In this document: piece after piece, positions 23,413-38,300 of the stretch
Numbering within the stretch: position 1 is the first letter of the stretch
How the letters are laid out: each line of letters starts with the position of its first letter
Assembly: GCF_029227915.1 (NCBI RefSeq)
Contig: NC_079885.1
Coordinates: 12,039,001 to 12,103,000 of the forward strand
Length of the DNA stretch: 64,000 nt
Reading direction: 5' to 3'
Source: Hydractinia symbiolongicarpus
Taxonomy: Eukaryota; Cnidaria; Hydrozoa; Anthoathecata; Hydractiniidae
Notes under the pieces: generated by a model
The model's database searches: none
The model's input: only the letters and a program-made list of their open reading frames with translations
What the model was told of the DNA's origin: nothing
Position numbers and translations under genes: made by a program

Positions 23413-26400
23413 AGTTTTAATGTATCAGGTCAGCTCAGCTCAGATTTCTGAATTTTACCGCTGCATTCAAAAATAATACGTACGTGTGACTTAAAAAGTT
23501 TCCTAGTCTGGCTCAGCGGAATGAGAATTTTACCCAGCCAAGACATTCCTGCGAGCTGGATCAGTTCGCTTCATACGCACAGCCCTTAAGAATATGGTTG
23601 ACACTGTTAGAAATTATAAAGGATGAGAATTATTTTGTACTTCGTAACATATTATCTGACAGCTAGATAGGCTTGCCCATATCTAGCAATATTCAACGAG
23701 TCTTTTTTATATGCTAAACGATTTTTGTGTTTAATTGATTTTTTTGAGAATATCCGTGAACCGTCGGTTAAGGGTTAAAATACCAACGCAAAATTTAGTG
23801 CAACATCAAAAAATGTATTGTTATGTTCTTCATATGCAAACAAAATGAATTGTTTCAACAAGATAAAGCGATAAACGGTATTTAAAAGGTGAATATTAAA
23901 AACTGAGAAAGCTGTTTTCACATATATTGTCAACTAATTAATTTGATAGAAGTATGTTACAGTGGTATCTGTCTCAAGAGGAAATCTTCATATTACCTAA
24001 CTTTAACACTGGGAACGAATTGATTGAGATCAAGCCAATTATTTACAAAAAGCAGACATGCATTAATAGTGTTCGATTTACACAGATTCTACTGCACTTC
24101 CATATCCATTCCTTGTGTGGTTCAACACTAATAGAAGACTGAAGAAATAGCTTTCGTTGCGTTGTCCTTTTTGTTTCCATACAACTATTTAGATGTTTCT
24201 TAAAATAAAGCAAATTACAAATGGCTCAAAATTTGGTTTAAACACCATTAACAAAAATCCGAAAATGTAAAGTCAGAAATTTTTAGGGAGTCTAATCAAG
24301 AGAGGAATTCGTTATAAAAATGACAAATCAAAAGAAGAAAAATTTTACCTTACTGTTCATTCTTACACAATAAATCTGAATAAATCTTCATTCTATTTTT
24401 GTCCTTGTAAACGATGGAGAGTTGAAACATCAGTTATCTGTTTCACTATCTTTAATTGGTAGAGTTAGCCGCCATCATTAATGAGATGGGTTTTAATCTC
24501 TCCTCCTTTTTCTGCAATTTTACCAAATAAGGTTCTGACGAACTTCCGAATATGCAGCTGGATTGAAGTCCCATCACTACATCTCAACCTTGTCCTCAGA
24601 GCATTTTGCTTTTTTGATAAATTTGATCACTTTCTAATAACGGCTCAAGGGCCACAAGAGATTGGGGACGAGGCTGTTTGCATCTATTTTACTGACATTA
24701 GGCAGTAACCGTCGTATTGTTCAAATTTTGCCTATTTTCATCAAAATTAGAGATTTTGAAAGTGTTACTGTTTTTTATGCCCCAACTTTGAGTTAAGTTG
24801 AAATCTTTAAGCCATATTGATTTTTTCTTCCAAAAGAAACAATTCAACACAAAAGTATCTAACACTACGAGGTTTCAATGGATTGGATGTAGTAAATGCT
24901 GTTTGTAATGCGCAAAGTTACCGGTTTCAAAGTTGTTGTTTTTGTGTATATTTGTCGTAGATTCTCGTTGTAGATTTAATTCGTAAATATAATTTGTGTA
25001 AGCTCCGTCAAAATGCACTAGAAGCATTTCCTGTACCAATTTAAGAAAGATATTGTTGTGTAAATTATCGTTATCAATTTTAGCTGTCACTTCTAAACTT
25101 TTAAAAATGATAGAGGCATACTGAGTTATGGTAATCTCCCATGCATTGACTTTAAGTTTCTTTCTGAAGTCCTTACTTTACTACAATGTTGTTGTTGGTT
25201 GTAAATTTTATTTTCAAGAGCGGGAATTTAATTTGGTCACTTACGTTACAGTGTCTATCTGACATACATCAGAGGATGAAAATTAGATTTTCCAAATTTC
25301 AATTCGAAATAAGTGCAAAGAAGTTCATAACATTTTAGTACGGCTGTTGTGGGTTAACCATATGAAATTATAAGGAATTTTGGTTTGATATGATCATAAA
25401 GTTTTGGCATGTTTTGGTTAGTTCGGATGAATTTCGACTTAAGTGCATTTATAGATGTCTGTAAAAGCAATACTGTAAGAGAATTGGAGTGATTGTGAGT
25501 GACCCAGGAGTGACCAAGCATAATTGGATACTCTACGTGTTCTAATTTGTTTAGAAAAATAAATATGTGCTGAATGAATAGGAACAACTCTTAGTTCTTG
25601 CAGGCTAACAGCTCGTATTTTTTATTTTCCCGGGTTGCGGTTCATTGAAACAAAGTTTATTTAAGTTTATTACAATATTTACATTGTTGTAATCAATTTA
25701 AAGTTTAAAAGTGAAGAAAGTCCTCAAGCTGGTTTTAAAAATTTGTCAAATAAAAATGTTGACCGCGAAAAAATCTTCAAAATCACTAAAGCTGCAAAAA
25801 CAAAATGAAAATTGATTTGCAAAATTCGAAGGACGGAGGTTGTTTTAAAATTGATCTGCAAATGTCGTCCCTAACCCTCCCTTGCTTACTAATTTTCCAC
25901 AAATTTTAGACTGATGTAATGTGTAGGTACAAACCTCGTCCCCAGTGCAATCCACCATCAATTTTAATACTTAAAACCACATACATTAGTTATATCACTG
26001 GACATTGGGGTTGTTTTAAATAATTTTGATAACTTGCGTTATACCCTTTAGCTATTCTTATAGTTTTTACGTTGGGATAATATTCCACCTGTTAATATTT
26101 TGCTTTGTTTTAATTCCTAATTGTTGGTATACCAATTATTCTTCTTCATTATAATTACAAAAATGTACTTAAAAGACCCATTACATTATCGCCCCCAAGG
26201 TTTCTTAGCCCCTGTTTATTTTAAAGGTAAATGTCCTGGAAACAAAATTATACCCATTATAAATGTACTTTTCAACATGAATGCCTTCCAGTTTCTTAAC
26301 GTTAGGAGCGTGGAGATTAAGTTGTGAAGATCATATAAATGTTGTCGAAACAAATTCATGCGTAATGAGTAAATGTCAACAATTATTTCTATCCCCCGTA

Positions 26401-26472
26401 CATGTTACTCTGCATAAAAAGGATCACTTTAGATGGATGTTCTTGTACAACGACAACCGTTGATCAATCAAT
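23413..26472. other. Intergenic region, no gene recognised
   Basis: Three kilobases between ENPP copy 2 and the astacin gene. Only short open frames without recognisable family features were found. GGGGACGAGG (24663-24672) and CCTCGTCCCCAG (25934-25945) belong to the dispersed motif family described among the findings. The proximal part of 23420-23600 carries repeated CAGCTCAG/GGCTCAGC motifs similar to 28640-28790. Confidence 0.45.
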
Positions 26473-29400
26473 ATGACTTCTTTGTGGTTTATGTTAGCCT
26501 TCATCTCCGTAACTTATGCATGGAACAAACATATGGAAGGTAATTTCTTTTTTATTTTAGTTTGATGGGTAACCTAAAAAAAAACTGGTGATTTATCTTA
26601 CGTTGAAATATTGTTCAAAATTTTAGTGAAATTGTTTGGTACCTTAAACATACTTATTTTATCAGTGATTATGGTCCGAATCAAGAAAAGTATACATCCT
26701 TTTTTTTTCGTTTCTAATGAAGTAAAGGGAGGATTATTTTGTTGCATTATTTCGCGCTCACAAAAAGCAAAAGCAAGATTTAATTTGTTTTCTGTCTGTT
26801 CCTGAATATATAATAAAGAAAATTGAACAGTTTACTTTCTTTTCGACAAAAAGTTTTTCAGTTTCGTACATTGTTAGCAGGGTTCTTTTAAATGTAATTT
26901 AACTAAGATTATAAACTGTGAAAGTTAGTTCTGCTAAAATGCAAAAACTTTGTTTTTTGAAAAAAAAAACACGAAATTTTTTTCCTGCAAATTGTTATAT
27001 GTTGACAATGACACCTGAATGAAGACAAAGTGGCAAATACAACAAAAATTTTTACAAAAATGTTAGGCTATTAATTTTTTTAGTTCCTGGCATGTATCAA
27101 GGGGATATTTTGCTGACTCCCGAACAACGTGAAAAATTAAACAGGGATCCGAATTCTTTTGGCTCAATCGTTGGTAGAAGATGGCCTGGTGGTAAAATCG
27201 CATATCAGATTGCCAGTAACCTTGGTGAGTAAGTTACGATTATAAAGTCTATTTTGTCTAAGTTCGCATACGCTAACAAAGAATATCGTGAGCTTTTTGC
27301 ACTGCGAATAATACAATCAAATGAAAATTACTTTTTAACGACGAAGGACAATCTCCGTTATTTCAAAATACCAATAAACCCTCTCCTTCCAATAAGCTCT
27401 CCTTTCGAACAAATCCCTCCCTATAAAGATTTTTTGCCAATTAAGGTCCTACCTCCGAACAAGCCCCGTGGATTTTAATCTTAGCTAAGCACAGTACTCG
27501 GTGTAGAGAAACTATGTTCTGTGGTAACGTTCATTTATTTTTTGCTGACCTAGCTGCTAACTAAACAAGCGTCCAACAATAAAGAAAGTTCTAACATTTT
27601 GATATTTTAAAGAGAAATCTTGTTTTGTTATTAGAAATCCGATTTTAATGTTTTCTCCTGTTTATACTCGTTTCTAAATACTTTTTGAGTTACTTTGCTA
27701 AACGCTGTTTATAGTTAACAAGAATAAAGAAAGATTCTAAAAAATTGCATTAGATTAAAAAAAAAACTTTAACAATTATAACGAGATATCATTGTCTCCC
27801 CATCCCCACAGCTTTGCCGACACTTAGACTCTTGAAGTACATAAATACAGAACAACTCTGGGACCGAGGTTGATAATATAAGCAATGTAACACACCGCAC
27901 CTAGCAACACCGCACCTAGCAACGGTTTCCTATGAAGTAATGCGCCAATATATTTTTAGGATCACGTGCAAGAAATGCAATTAGCGCTGCGATAGCAGAT
28001 TATCACAAATACACCTGTTTACGTTTCTCACCAAGACAGGGAGAGAGAAATTATATCGACTTTGTTTATTCCACTGGGTAAGTGCGTATATTGAAATTGA
28101 CCGCCTATTTAATCTAGGAAATTTTCACCCAAGAAGGTGAAAAGTTTTTAATAGGCGGTTGCAGATTTTGTTTTAGAGCTTAAAAAAGCAATCTTGGATG
28201 GCAAAACGCAGGTAAATCGTCGCGAGTGCGGTTACATAGAAATTAACATGCTTAAGCAACCTCGAGTAATTTTCCAGTAATTTTCCTGTGTCACATAGAT
28301 ATAAAAGAGATATTTTTTTTTATCCACTCTTAAACGTTTAGTTGTAACTCTCCCGTTGGTATGTACGGAAGAAATAGGATATCGTTAGATTCTGGATGTT
28401 GGGACAAAGGAACAGTACTTCATGAGATTGGACATAGCATCGGTGAGTCCTTTATAAAACAAATATAGTGCACAGATCCTGTGTACGAAGTTGCTATCAT
28501 CACAATGATTAAAACAAGATCGGCTTTGCTTAATAAAAGTCAAGACCAGCCGAGCTGTCCTGAACTTAACCCAATCTCCAACATGGTAGCTGTATTCAAC
28601 AACCATTTTTGCTAAATAAGCAGTTTTACAACGCTATATGCATTCTTAAGCACGGCTCTTCCTTTGGTTTGTACAGTCGATCCAAGCCGTGCTAAGGCGT
28701 GTGGCACAGCTAGAAATTAGTTTTACAAACAATGGCAAGCAGAATTTAGTAAATAATTTCTGAGTTTGGCTCGGCACAGCTCAACCATAAAGAGGTTATA
28801 AGACTGACAAAAGTATTCGTTATATAGTATTTCCATGTCCCGTTTAGGTTTGCAGCACGAACAATGTCGTCCAGATCGGGATGGTTTCGTTAAAGTTCAC
28901 TTACAGAACATCAATGGACGTAAGAGCTTAAATGTTGTGTTTTTTAACTTTCGTAGTTTAAAAGTAATGGTAAACCGTTGAAAAACTAAATGTGAGCTCG
29001 AAAGAAATCTAGTTTCATCTTTGCACTTGTTTGCTAACGCATAAATCACTAACGCTTTCCTCTGTGTAAAGGGCCCTATAATATGCTTTTCAAATAAACC
29101 CCTATATGGGCTTTTTTAGGATACCCCGTCCCCCCGTGTTGTAGGTCCGTTAAAGTCAGGATTATTTGACACGTGAAGTATAATATTTTCAAGCCGAAAT
29201 TAAAATTTCTGTTGTTAAGACTTTTAATAATGCAATTTTGGTGTTTTAGTGTCCCCATGTGCTCCACTAAACCCGATATTGTATTGTCTTTAGCATGGGC
29301 ATATGCTTTTAACAAAGAAAGAAATGTAAACTCTTTGGGTACACCTTACGATCTCAAATCAATGATGCATTACAGGTGAGAAATATAAAAACAACGACGA

Positions 29401-30351
29401 AGAAAACAACAACAACCAACAACAACAACAATGACGACAACAACGACGATGACGACAATGACGACTACAAAAATGATAATAACAACAGCAAAAACGACAA
29501 AGAGAACAATGCCAACGCCAACAACGACAACGAAAACAACGGCAACTACAACGCAACAGCGGCAAATAATTTTAACAATTTTCTTAACTTTTTATTCTGA
29601 AAATCCTTTATTACTATTTCACAGCTCCACAGCTTTTGCAAAACGTGGTACAAAGACAATCACTACGAAGGATCCAAGTAAACAACATTTGATTGACACA
29701 TACAACAGAATCAGTGGATTCAGTGAAATGGACATCAAACAAATTGGACTCATGTATAATCACATTTGTACTGGAGGTAATGTTTCAGGATCCCTCGTTC
29801 CTCTTTTTTTACAATCTTGGCCTCCACTCATCTTTTTCGCTTATAAGATTTCTGTTCTTCAGGTGAATCCCGTATGTTTTAAAAATGAAAAATATTTGTT
29901 GATCACGCTCATTTTCTTTTCCGTAACCAATTTCCACACAAAATTCGAACATATTTTTTGTAAGAACTTGGAAATTGACTTCCGTATGATGTGTTTATTT
30001 ATCAATACTATTATTCTTTTTCTTTTTTGAATGTTCAGTCTCGAATATGTTGTATATTTTTTAATAGAATTTGTTAGCAATCCGATCTTGAAAGATGTAT
30101 AGAGAAAATCAGTGAAGTTTCAGCCTGTCATTGTTCTTATTTTTTTATTTTCTAGCCATTCCCAGCTTTATTGTTTTTATAAAAATGGGTTCATGCGTAT
30201 TATTTCAGGACCGCCACCGAGCGGTGTTCCACCGCCAGACAACTGCAAAAATAATCACCAGAGATGTCAAGAATGGGCAAATCGTGGAGAATGTCAGAAG
30301 AATCCGCGTTACATGCATCACAATTGTAAAAAGTCGTGCAATAAATGCTAA
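26473..30351 (+). CDS. Secreted astacin metalloprotease with C-terminal ShK domain
   Basis: Eight exons: 26473-26539, 27084-27224, 27960-28077, 28342-28442, 28848-28919, 29294-29375, 29625-29776, 30209-30351; 291 residues, all junctions in phase. Astacins are zinc endopeptidases of the metzincin group. Order: signal peptide (MTSLWFMLAFISVTYA), short propeptide with YQGDILLTPEQ, mature start near RRWPGGKIAYQI, the zinc signature HEIGHSIGLQHEQCRPDRD split by an intron after IG, and the Met-turn SMMHY. A Pro-rich linker (GPPPSGVPPPDN) leads to a six-cysteine ShK domain with the WANRGECQKNP core and CKKSCNKC end. All zinc ligands are present, so an active secreted enzyme is expected. Similar architectures occur in cnidarian and nematode digestive, developmental or venom proteases; the role here cannot be told. 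Confidence 0.93.
29386..29575. repeat. AAC/GAC-rich microsatellite in an astacin intron
   Basis: Intron 29376-29624 is largely AACAAC, GACGAC and related triplets, giving artificial Asn/Asp, Thr or Cys-rich open frames on both strands. Confidence 0.8.
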
Positions 30352-30373
30352 ATTTGACTTTTGCTTGTTATTT

Positions 30374-30379
30374 AATAAA
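30374..30379 (+). terminator. Polyadenylation signal of the astacin gene
   Basis: AATAAA 23 bases after the stop codon, followed by AGCTTGG; a short 3' UTR is implied. Confidence 0.5.
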
Positions 30380-32315
30380 GCTTGGTTTCCATTAAAATTT
30401 GTAATTACTGTACCCGTGTTGCTTAACACTTTTCATGCTAATGGAAACCGACCATTAACAAGAACACATCTAATCTCTAAGCTTTAATCCTTTTGCAATC
30501 CTCGTCCCCACGGTTTGTTGCCTATGTCGAAATGAAAATAAACTAGCCGCACATATATGCATCGTAAAACGCCGAATTCGCTTTGCTCTGCAAGGTTATA
30601 TATAAGACAAATCTCATAAAAAATTGCACCCAAAAAAACTGTGCATTGGAGGGTCACAAATTAAAAAAATTAAAAATTTGATAAATTTTACAAACCTGAA
30701 AAATTTTGGGAAAATATTTTGGTCCCCACACAAAATTATCAGAGAAATTTTTAATCAAACTGAAGGTGGATGCGGCATTTGGGCCAATTAGGTGATCGAC
30801 TGGATAGCATATCGAGGCTTTCTAACTGCTTTGCCTGCAGTTAACGCGATTCAATCCGCCCGGATTTTCCGAAGCTCTTAGCTTAGATTTTATGCACAGA
30901 AGTGTTTGAAGGTGTGCCCTTAAATTTGAACTTGTCGGTTTCCGACATCTGTTGTCTGCTTTCAACAAGCTACCTCTAAAAGAGATGATTTCGCTTTCTA
31001 TGTACATCAGCGACTGTGTGCATAGACAAACTTTAATAGTCTGAAGATTGTCTTGATTGCTCAAATAAGTCTCTTGGTTGTGTAGTAGCCCAAACACCGG
31101 TGTTAAGCTCCGAAATTTGGTTAACCTTCTGGCACATAAAGTTAGTGAAACAAGAATCATGTACAAAATTTATTGACTTACAATCCAGCAAGAGATTTGT
31201 CAATTTATTTTTTTATAAAAATAATTTTGTAAGAACAATGAAAATAGGTTTGTTAAAAAATATGAGCAAAATAAGACTTATGGTTAGGCTGAAATTTTAC
31301 TAATTTTCCCTTTTTCCTGAAAAGTACAGGAAACATGGCAAAATACATTTTTTAACAGAAAAATTCATGTTTCGTTAAATAAATTATAAACGGCTATCTA
31401 TTTATACAAACAACATTCGTTTTGTTGAACCTTGTTTGTCACGATTAAAATTGTCTGTATTTCTACAAGACGTTTATTCTTTTCAAAACATTTTCTTCAA
31501 ATATTCTAATTTCTTTAAAATTTGGCACACGAGCCACCGCAACTTCTCAGGGCTTTTTGCTTTTCTGAAGAACATGATAGTGGTCCGTGATAACAGCTCT
31601 GGTACCAATAGAAACTGGGGACGAGGAGGGGGCCACGGTACAAAACAGTCACCGCACTAGAGCACAACACAACAATAACATTATATTTCTATTTCCTAAC
31701 TACACAATGTGTGATATAAGAAAACATATGTGATAGAGAGTGACAGTTTTATTAATTCAACACACTCCGTCACATTACATAGCTACAAAGGCGGCGAATT
31801 TTGCAGTGGAGTATATTATGAGAATTCTTCTATCTTTATTACTAAGTTATAATGAGAATATTTGACATGGTAATAACAGACACGATAGAATCTAGTAACA
31901 AGGTCGTTTAAAATTACTGAAATAAAGCAGTTTTAAAAAATACATATTATCAACAAATTTCGCGGATTATTTATTTTGCGGGTATCGGTTCCTACATGCA
32001 CTTGCAAGAGTTTTGATATATCACCTGGTTTTTACTAACGCTTAGTAGAAGAATTAAGTAGTAAATATATTGCATGCAAATATGGAAACTTCGCTGCTTT
32101 AGAAAAAGTGTATCGGCAGTCATCGTTAAAGGGAGCCTCCAATATTTTAAAAAACCTTCACCAGGAATATCACTAAGAATTGCAAAATTTAAATAAAATT
32201 TTGAAAACAGACATACTCAGTAATTAATTGAAAGATTTTTTATACATGTAACTAGCGAACTCAACAGAAAATAAATTATAAATTTTAGTCGATTATTTTG
32301 GGCTCGATAATTCCT
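30380..32315. other. Intergenic region between convergent genes, no gene recognised
   Basis: The astacin gene (+) and the dynein light intermediate chain gene (-) point toward each other here. CTCGTCCCCACGGTTTGTTG (from 30501) and CTGGGGACGAG (31615-31625) are members of the dispersed motif family. No coding frame with family features was found. Confidence 0.4.
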
Positions 32316-32321
32316 TTTATT
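32316..32321 (-). terminator. Polyadenylation signal of the dynein light intermediate chain gene
   Basis: TTTATT on the + strand reads AATAAA on the transcribed strand, 78 bases downstream of the stop codon. Confidence 0.4.
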
Positions 32322-32398
32322 CACAGTTAACGAGCTGTCATGGATCATTGAATAAACCTGTTAAAACAGATGCGATATTTCTAGTGCGCAGAAAAAAG

Positions 32399-35300
32399 CT
32401 ATTTCTCCTCCTTGGGTTTTTTGGACATTTTTTCAAGTTCAGCCTGGACGTCACTTCTGTTAGCCGGTGCTCCTTTCACACCTTTCGTACTGTTCTTATT
32501 TAAAAGACTATTAAAGAAATTCGCCAACACAGTCTCGGATGAATTTTGTGCTGCCGCTGCTGTCTTTGTTGGGTCCATCTAAACACAAACACAGAAAGGT
32601 TTGTATTATCGAGGCTAAACCCTGCTTGCAAGAAAGAGACACGCAATTATGCATATCTGCAAAATGATCATCAAAAATAAAAATACAGAAACCATTTACT
32701 AAAAAGGTTCGCCAAGCGTTACAACCATGCTCACCTTCCCTTTAGCACTTGGTATTCCTTGCCGTTGACCTGTTCTTTGACCCGGGGATAACATTTGTGT
32801 TCTCTGAGAACTTCGATGCTCCTATTGATAACAAAAATAATTTGCAGTCGCGAGGTTATTACACACATTATTTAAAAGCATTACATGCACACACGGAGAA
32901 CACACCGCTTGCTGCTGTGGTCGTTGCGCAGATGACGATGAAGACGGTGCTTTGTTGAGTATTACCTAGATATATAATAAAGATAGTGTGACCAATGAAT
33001 TCTTATCACACCTAACAAAAAATTAGCAATGTCGGCACACTAGTAAATTTAAATGTAATTCAACGTTGCGATTGCGCCTTCAGGCGTTCAAAGTGCCTTT
33101 ATTGCCCGGGGCGTCAATTGAAAATTCCGTTATACTAATAACTCTTATGCAAACAAGCTACATCTATACAAAAAATCTTGATCAACTTACGAGTTGTGCT
33201 TCTAAAAACTGTTGTTCATCTTCCACCACAACTGCTTCTTTCTCTTGACTTATCGGCTAAACAAAATTTTTATGGACATGTATACAAGTTAAATTGTTTG
33301 TTCCAAGCACACACGTGTTATAAATACTAATTAACAATTATTTATACCGCATACGCACAAAGGAAACTCATCGCCATTTTAAATTTCTTGCTCCCATAGA
33401 GAAAAGATAAAATATATCTTTACAGAATCATTGTTCCAATTATCCAAACTTGTTAAAAGAGCATGTTCTAAGTTTCCACGATTTTTTATGGACTTACCAC
33501 CTTGGATAAGTAACATAAAACTACCTACTTTTCTTGAGATTGGCTTGCTAATGTGATCTTTAAAAGAGTCGGCAGAATTAAATGTTTTAATATGTTCGTC
33601 TAAAATCTTTATTTTGTTTTCATTGTCCCAACCCATTGGTCTAAAGAAGAAGAGTTTCATATAGCAAGAAATAATGATATACAGCCACTTAAATCATAAA
33701 CAGTAGTAAACTATTTTGTCTAATGGCAGCGAAATTCTCAGAGACCATTTTTAATTAAAAAATTTTGCGGGAAAAGAATTGTCAAAATTCGCCAAAACCT
33801 CAAAAGTTTCTTTCGCAAGCACTCTCGGTGTTACACCCAACAATAAACAGGTGCAACATAAGTCAGCCACGGTAAATTAAACGGTTGTTCCAGGCTAGTG
33901 CAAGCTCAGTATTTAGAAAAATAGTCTTCGTCTAGTAAACGCTTGGTAAATGTCATTGACACTCATGCATGTAGCACTTACATAAATATTGCATCTTTTT
34001 CAATCACTTGTGGTTGTACGGTGAGTGAAAAACCGTATATACGATGAACCAAATATTTATATAATAACGACGTGTTGCATGACTCTTTCGATGATGTGTA
34101 CAACAAACCAGCTCCACCTAAGTATCATGTTAAGGTAAAAAAAGAAAATGAGGGAAAGAAGAAGAGAAAGAATCAGAGGTCACGAATATTTACTTGAAGG
34201 ATTAAAAATGCATTCCTATCTGAGAGCTCATTTAGGTACATAGCATTTTCACAATATTTAATGACATTGCAAATTTTATATAAAAAAGGATACATCTTAA
34301 GCAGAAGTTTCGTAAGTGTTTTTGAAGAAAGTCAAAATGTTCTTCTCTGTATTCCCATTCTTTCTCCAGAACAGACATATGATCCGACTAAAAGAAAAAC
34401 AGACAATAAATATCAGAATAGCAAATTAAGAAAAAGTTACAGATATAAAACTTTACAATTAATCAGATTTTACCTTGGCAGCAACTACAACAACCGGTAT
34501 TCCTAGATTATCAACCAGCACATTTTCTCCTAACGGCAGTACAGGTTCTTCCTCTTCCTCACCAGGGTTCGATCTTGCAGATTTCGGTTCTTCATCAGTT
34601 ATATCTATTTTTTGAAAGTCTTGAAATTCTTTTACAACTAAAAAAATATAACCAAATGTATTATGCTATAAGTATGAATTGCACCTTTAGGGTCTAAATA
34701 TTGTTGCAGTTCATCATTAAAGAAACAAATGAGGACTGTACGAGCTTTATAACCACATTTTGTTACATAATTATTTCAGATGCAATTGCATGATATCTAA
34801 ATAGCGTTGTAGTTCACCATAAATTAAGATATGGCAAAAAAATGACAAGCCACAAATTCTAAATATCACCAAATTTCGGTTAAACTCATGATAATATTTA
34901 ACCAACAAAGTCATCTTTAATTAAAAATGTTGAGACTTGATATTCTACTCTCGAACTCACATAAAGCAAACCTCAAGAGCTTAAACAAACTTGCACGTTC
35001 ACAAAATTTGAAGTGTTGTTACTTACTTCCCCGTTCCATTTCGTTTAATTCTTTAGCTGATAACTGAAGGGAATGTATGTGTTCCCTTAAAATTCTACAC
35101 CAGTTTTCAAGACTGTCTATAATGTTCCATGGCTTGGCCATATCAACACATATTATTATTGTCACATTTTTTACAGTGTCTTTTGTTACAACATATTTCA
35201 GCAAGTCTTTATAATGTTTGTCGCCATCTTGAATCCAAATACTCAACCTTGTGTGCTCTATTGCAAGTAAACAACAACAAAAAAGTAAGTTAATTTAATA

Positions 35301-38300
35301 AAGACAGCTTATGCAGAGAACTACAACAAATGATTACTTGCTGCTGAAATTATCCTATTAGTTATTACTAGTATAAAAATTATGTTCACCTTAAAATGAA
35401 TTACTCCTAGGAGACTGGACTGGGCCTTTCTTATGCCTTAAACAATTGGGATTTTTTGTGGCTATCTCCTAACTTTACATTTTTTTACTTTGATTATCTT
35501 ATTTGCACAAAATACATTTCACAATTACAGCATTTAAAATAACAGCCAGTCAATGGTCACCAACCACTTAAATTTGACATACCAATTAAATGTGCCCTCT
35601 TACAAGCGAAAAGACACCCCACAAATTTAAGCAAAAAACGGCAAAAAATAAAGTGTATAACTACCAAGAACTGTTAGCAGATAAACAATCAGTATTACAG
35701 CCAAAATTTTTGACTTGACCAGCCATTCTAAGTTCTGGGCAGTCACTGTGAGCGCCAGATATAAAATATTTACTTTAAGCAATGCGATTAAGACCAATTA
35801 TGTCCCTTTTATATCGATATTGAAAATTATTGATTAAACAATACCTCTGATACATGCTGATCACTTATACATGTGAAACAAAGCAACAACAAGTCAAAAA
35901 AGGAGAATCAACATTAAAGCTAATACCATCTCTTTCTTCATCATGAATATTCAAGTATGTATATTCAAGTCCAGCTCCTTTTTTTAATTCGTCATCGCCA
36001 GGAGTCCGTAATCTCGTGATTAGACTAGTTTTTCCACATCCATCATCACCTAAAAATTTTTTATAGTATTTTAATTTTATTGCACTAAAATAATTCTAGC
36101 AATATAAAACAATATTATAAACAACATTGAAAAATCACCTAACACCAGCACACGTTTATTAGGTGCTAATCTTCTTAATGACTGAGCAGAGACTTCATTC
36201 AGAATTTGTTTCCTATACGAAAAAACAAAAACAAATTATATTCCTCCAGTATAGCGACCAAAAAATAATCTTTCTTTTGTCTCATTTAAAACAAAACCAC
36301 ATAAAATGAATTGAACCACTGGTGTTTATTAACCAGATCGATTTACGCTTGACACCAATGTCAAAATTCGCTGTATGACACCCAACATTAATGCAATAAG
36401 CTTCTTCATCATTTGTGCTATATTTATCGTGTATGTAGTGATTTCACATTAACTTGAAGGAGAGTATACCTTATTCAAAGAAATTAATGAGGCACAAAGA
36501 TAAGGATCATAAAATTAACACATGAAATTAAAGCTTTAACATGAAATAAAAACTTTTTTTAATAAAACTTGTACATGCGGTGTGCTAAAGTCACCAAAAA
36601 ATTTGTTAGTAAACGTCTTGTTTTATTATTCAACATTGACTACTACATCTTGCGCTACATCTTTCACTTTTTAAACATTAAAAGTTGTTAGAGGGTTGTT
36701 AGATTAAAAGGGGTTAAAAGTTTAAAAGACTCCTAATTCAGTTATAGAATATTTCTTTTATAAAGCATGTCAAAATTTCATTTAAAATGAAAAGCTCTTG
36801 CAGGCTAAAAGATTTTGGATTCTTGTTTGTGTGTAACTTTGTTCCCTATACTAGGTCGCCAGTAGCCTGTTTTGTGCAGAACTTCTACAATGTTATTTGG
36901 TTATTTGAAATAAATAGGTATTATCCCATGGTATTATCTTGAACTTGCAAAATGTTTATGTAGTACAAAATATACAAAAAGTGATTTGTGAAAATTAATA
37001 CTTTAACAATACTTCACTACGTTTTAGCATATCAATTTATTAAATATCATTGCTTGTGGTGTAGCTATACTTTGGAAATGTTTTATTATACCTGTGACAT
37101 GAGTAAAATCTTTATCAAGTTTAAGATAACTAAGATTTGACCATAAAGTTGGATCATACAAGTTAAGGTTTAAGACTACGTTCATTGGTATAAAATTAAC
37201 AATAGAGACTAAATGTGATTCCGTGGTATAATTATTTAGACTAGGAGTCGAAACGCCGTGTGAAACCACAAGTAACTGTGTTACCTGGTGTTGAACGCCT
37301 GGAAGAGAGATTGATGAGAACTGTAAACTGTGCCACACATTCAGGTGAAGCGCTTTCATCATCATCATCATTCTCGGCTTAACGTCCGTTTTCCATGCTA
37401 GCATGGGTTGGACAGGGTATATTAATGACCCTCTTCCAATCTGATCTAGACTGTGTTAGATCTAAACTCAACTTCCTCTCTATCAAGTCTGTCCTTATAA
37501 CCTCCTGCCAAGTCTTTCTCGGTCTGCCTCTGGGCTTTGCCACAGGAACTATCAAGTCTCTACACTTTCTTACCCAATTATCCTCCTCCATTCTTTCCAA
37601 GTGCCCCAGCCAATTCAATCTTCTTATCTGGATAACATCTTTAATTCTACGGAGACTTAACCTGCTTCTTAGCTCATTTGAACTCTTTCTGTCTCTCAGA
37701 CTGGCGTTACACATCCACCTAACCATTCTTATATCATTCCTTTCTAAACGGTCAAGATCTTCCTGCTTCACTGACCATGTCTCACTACCGTACAACATAA
37801 CACTTCTTACACAGGCCTCATACAACCTACCTTTTACCTCAATTGACAGGACTCTGCTAGTCAATAAAGGAAGTAACTCTCTAAACTTTTTCCAAGCAGA
37901 ACCTATCCTGCAAGTAACACTTCTTCCAACACCCCCTTCACTGCCCAACATATCACCTAAATAACAGAAGTTCTTAACTATCTCTAACGAGCCACTGTTG
38001 TACATCATTAAAGCTGGAAATACTTCATTCTCTATAATCTCACCTTTGCAACGCTTGCATACAAACTGTATGCCAGCTCTTAACCTTCCACTAACACTAC
38101 TGCACTTCTTATGTACCCAATGCTTGCAAGTCTGACAAAAATTGAGTTACTACCAACCCCTTTCCTGCAAACTCCACAAGGCCACTTTCCAACTACAAGG
38201 TCACACTTGGCTGCAATGCTACTTATCATGACTTTAGACTTTGCTGTGTTTACCTTCAGCCCTTTCTCTTCTAGTCCTTTCTTCCACTTCTCAAACTTTT

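Noticed and set aside
29359-29600. Cys/Arg-rich and Asn/Asp-rich frames on both strands
   Set aside because: Triplet-rich intron sequence of the astacin gene, bounded by good splice sites.
37395-37964. 189-codon frame on the + strand and a 109-codon frame at 38111-38440
   Set aside because: Antisense shadows of the LINE reverse transcriptase on the minus strand.
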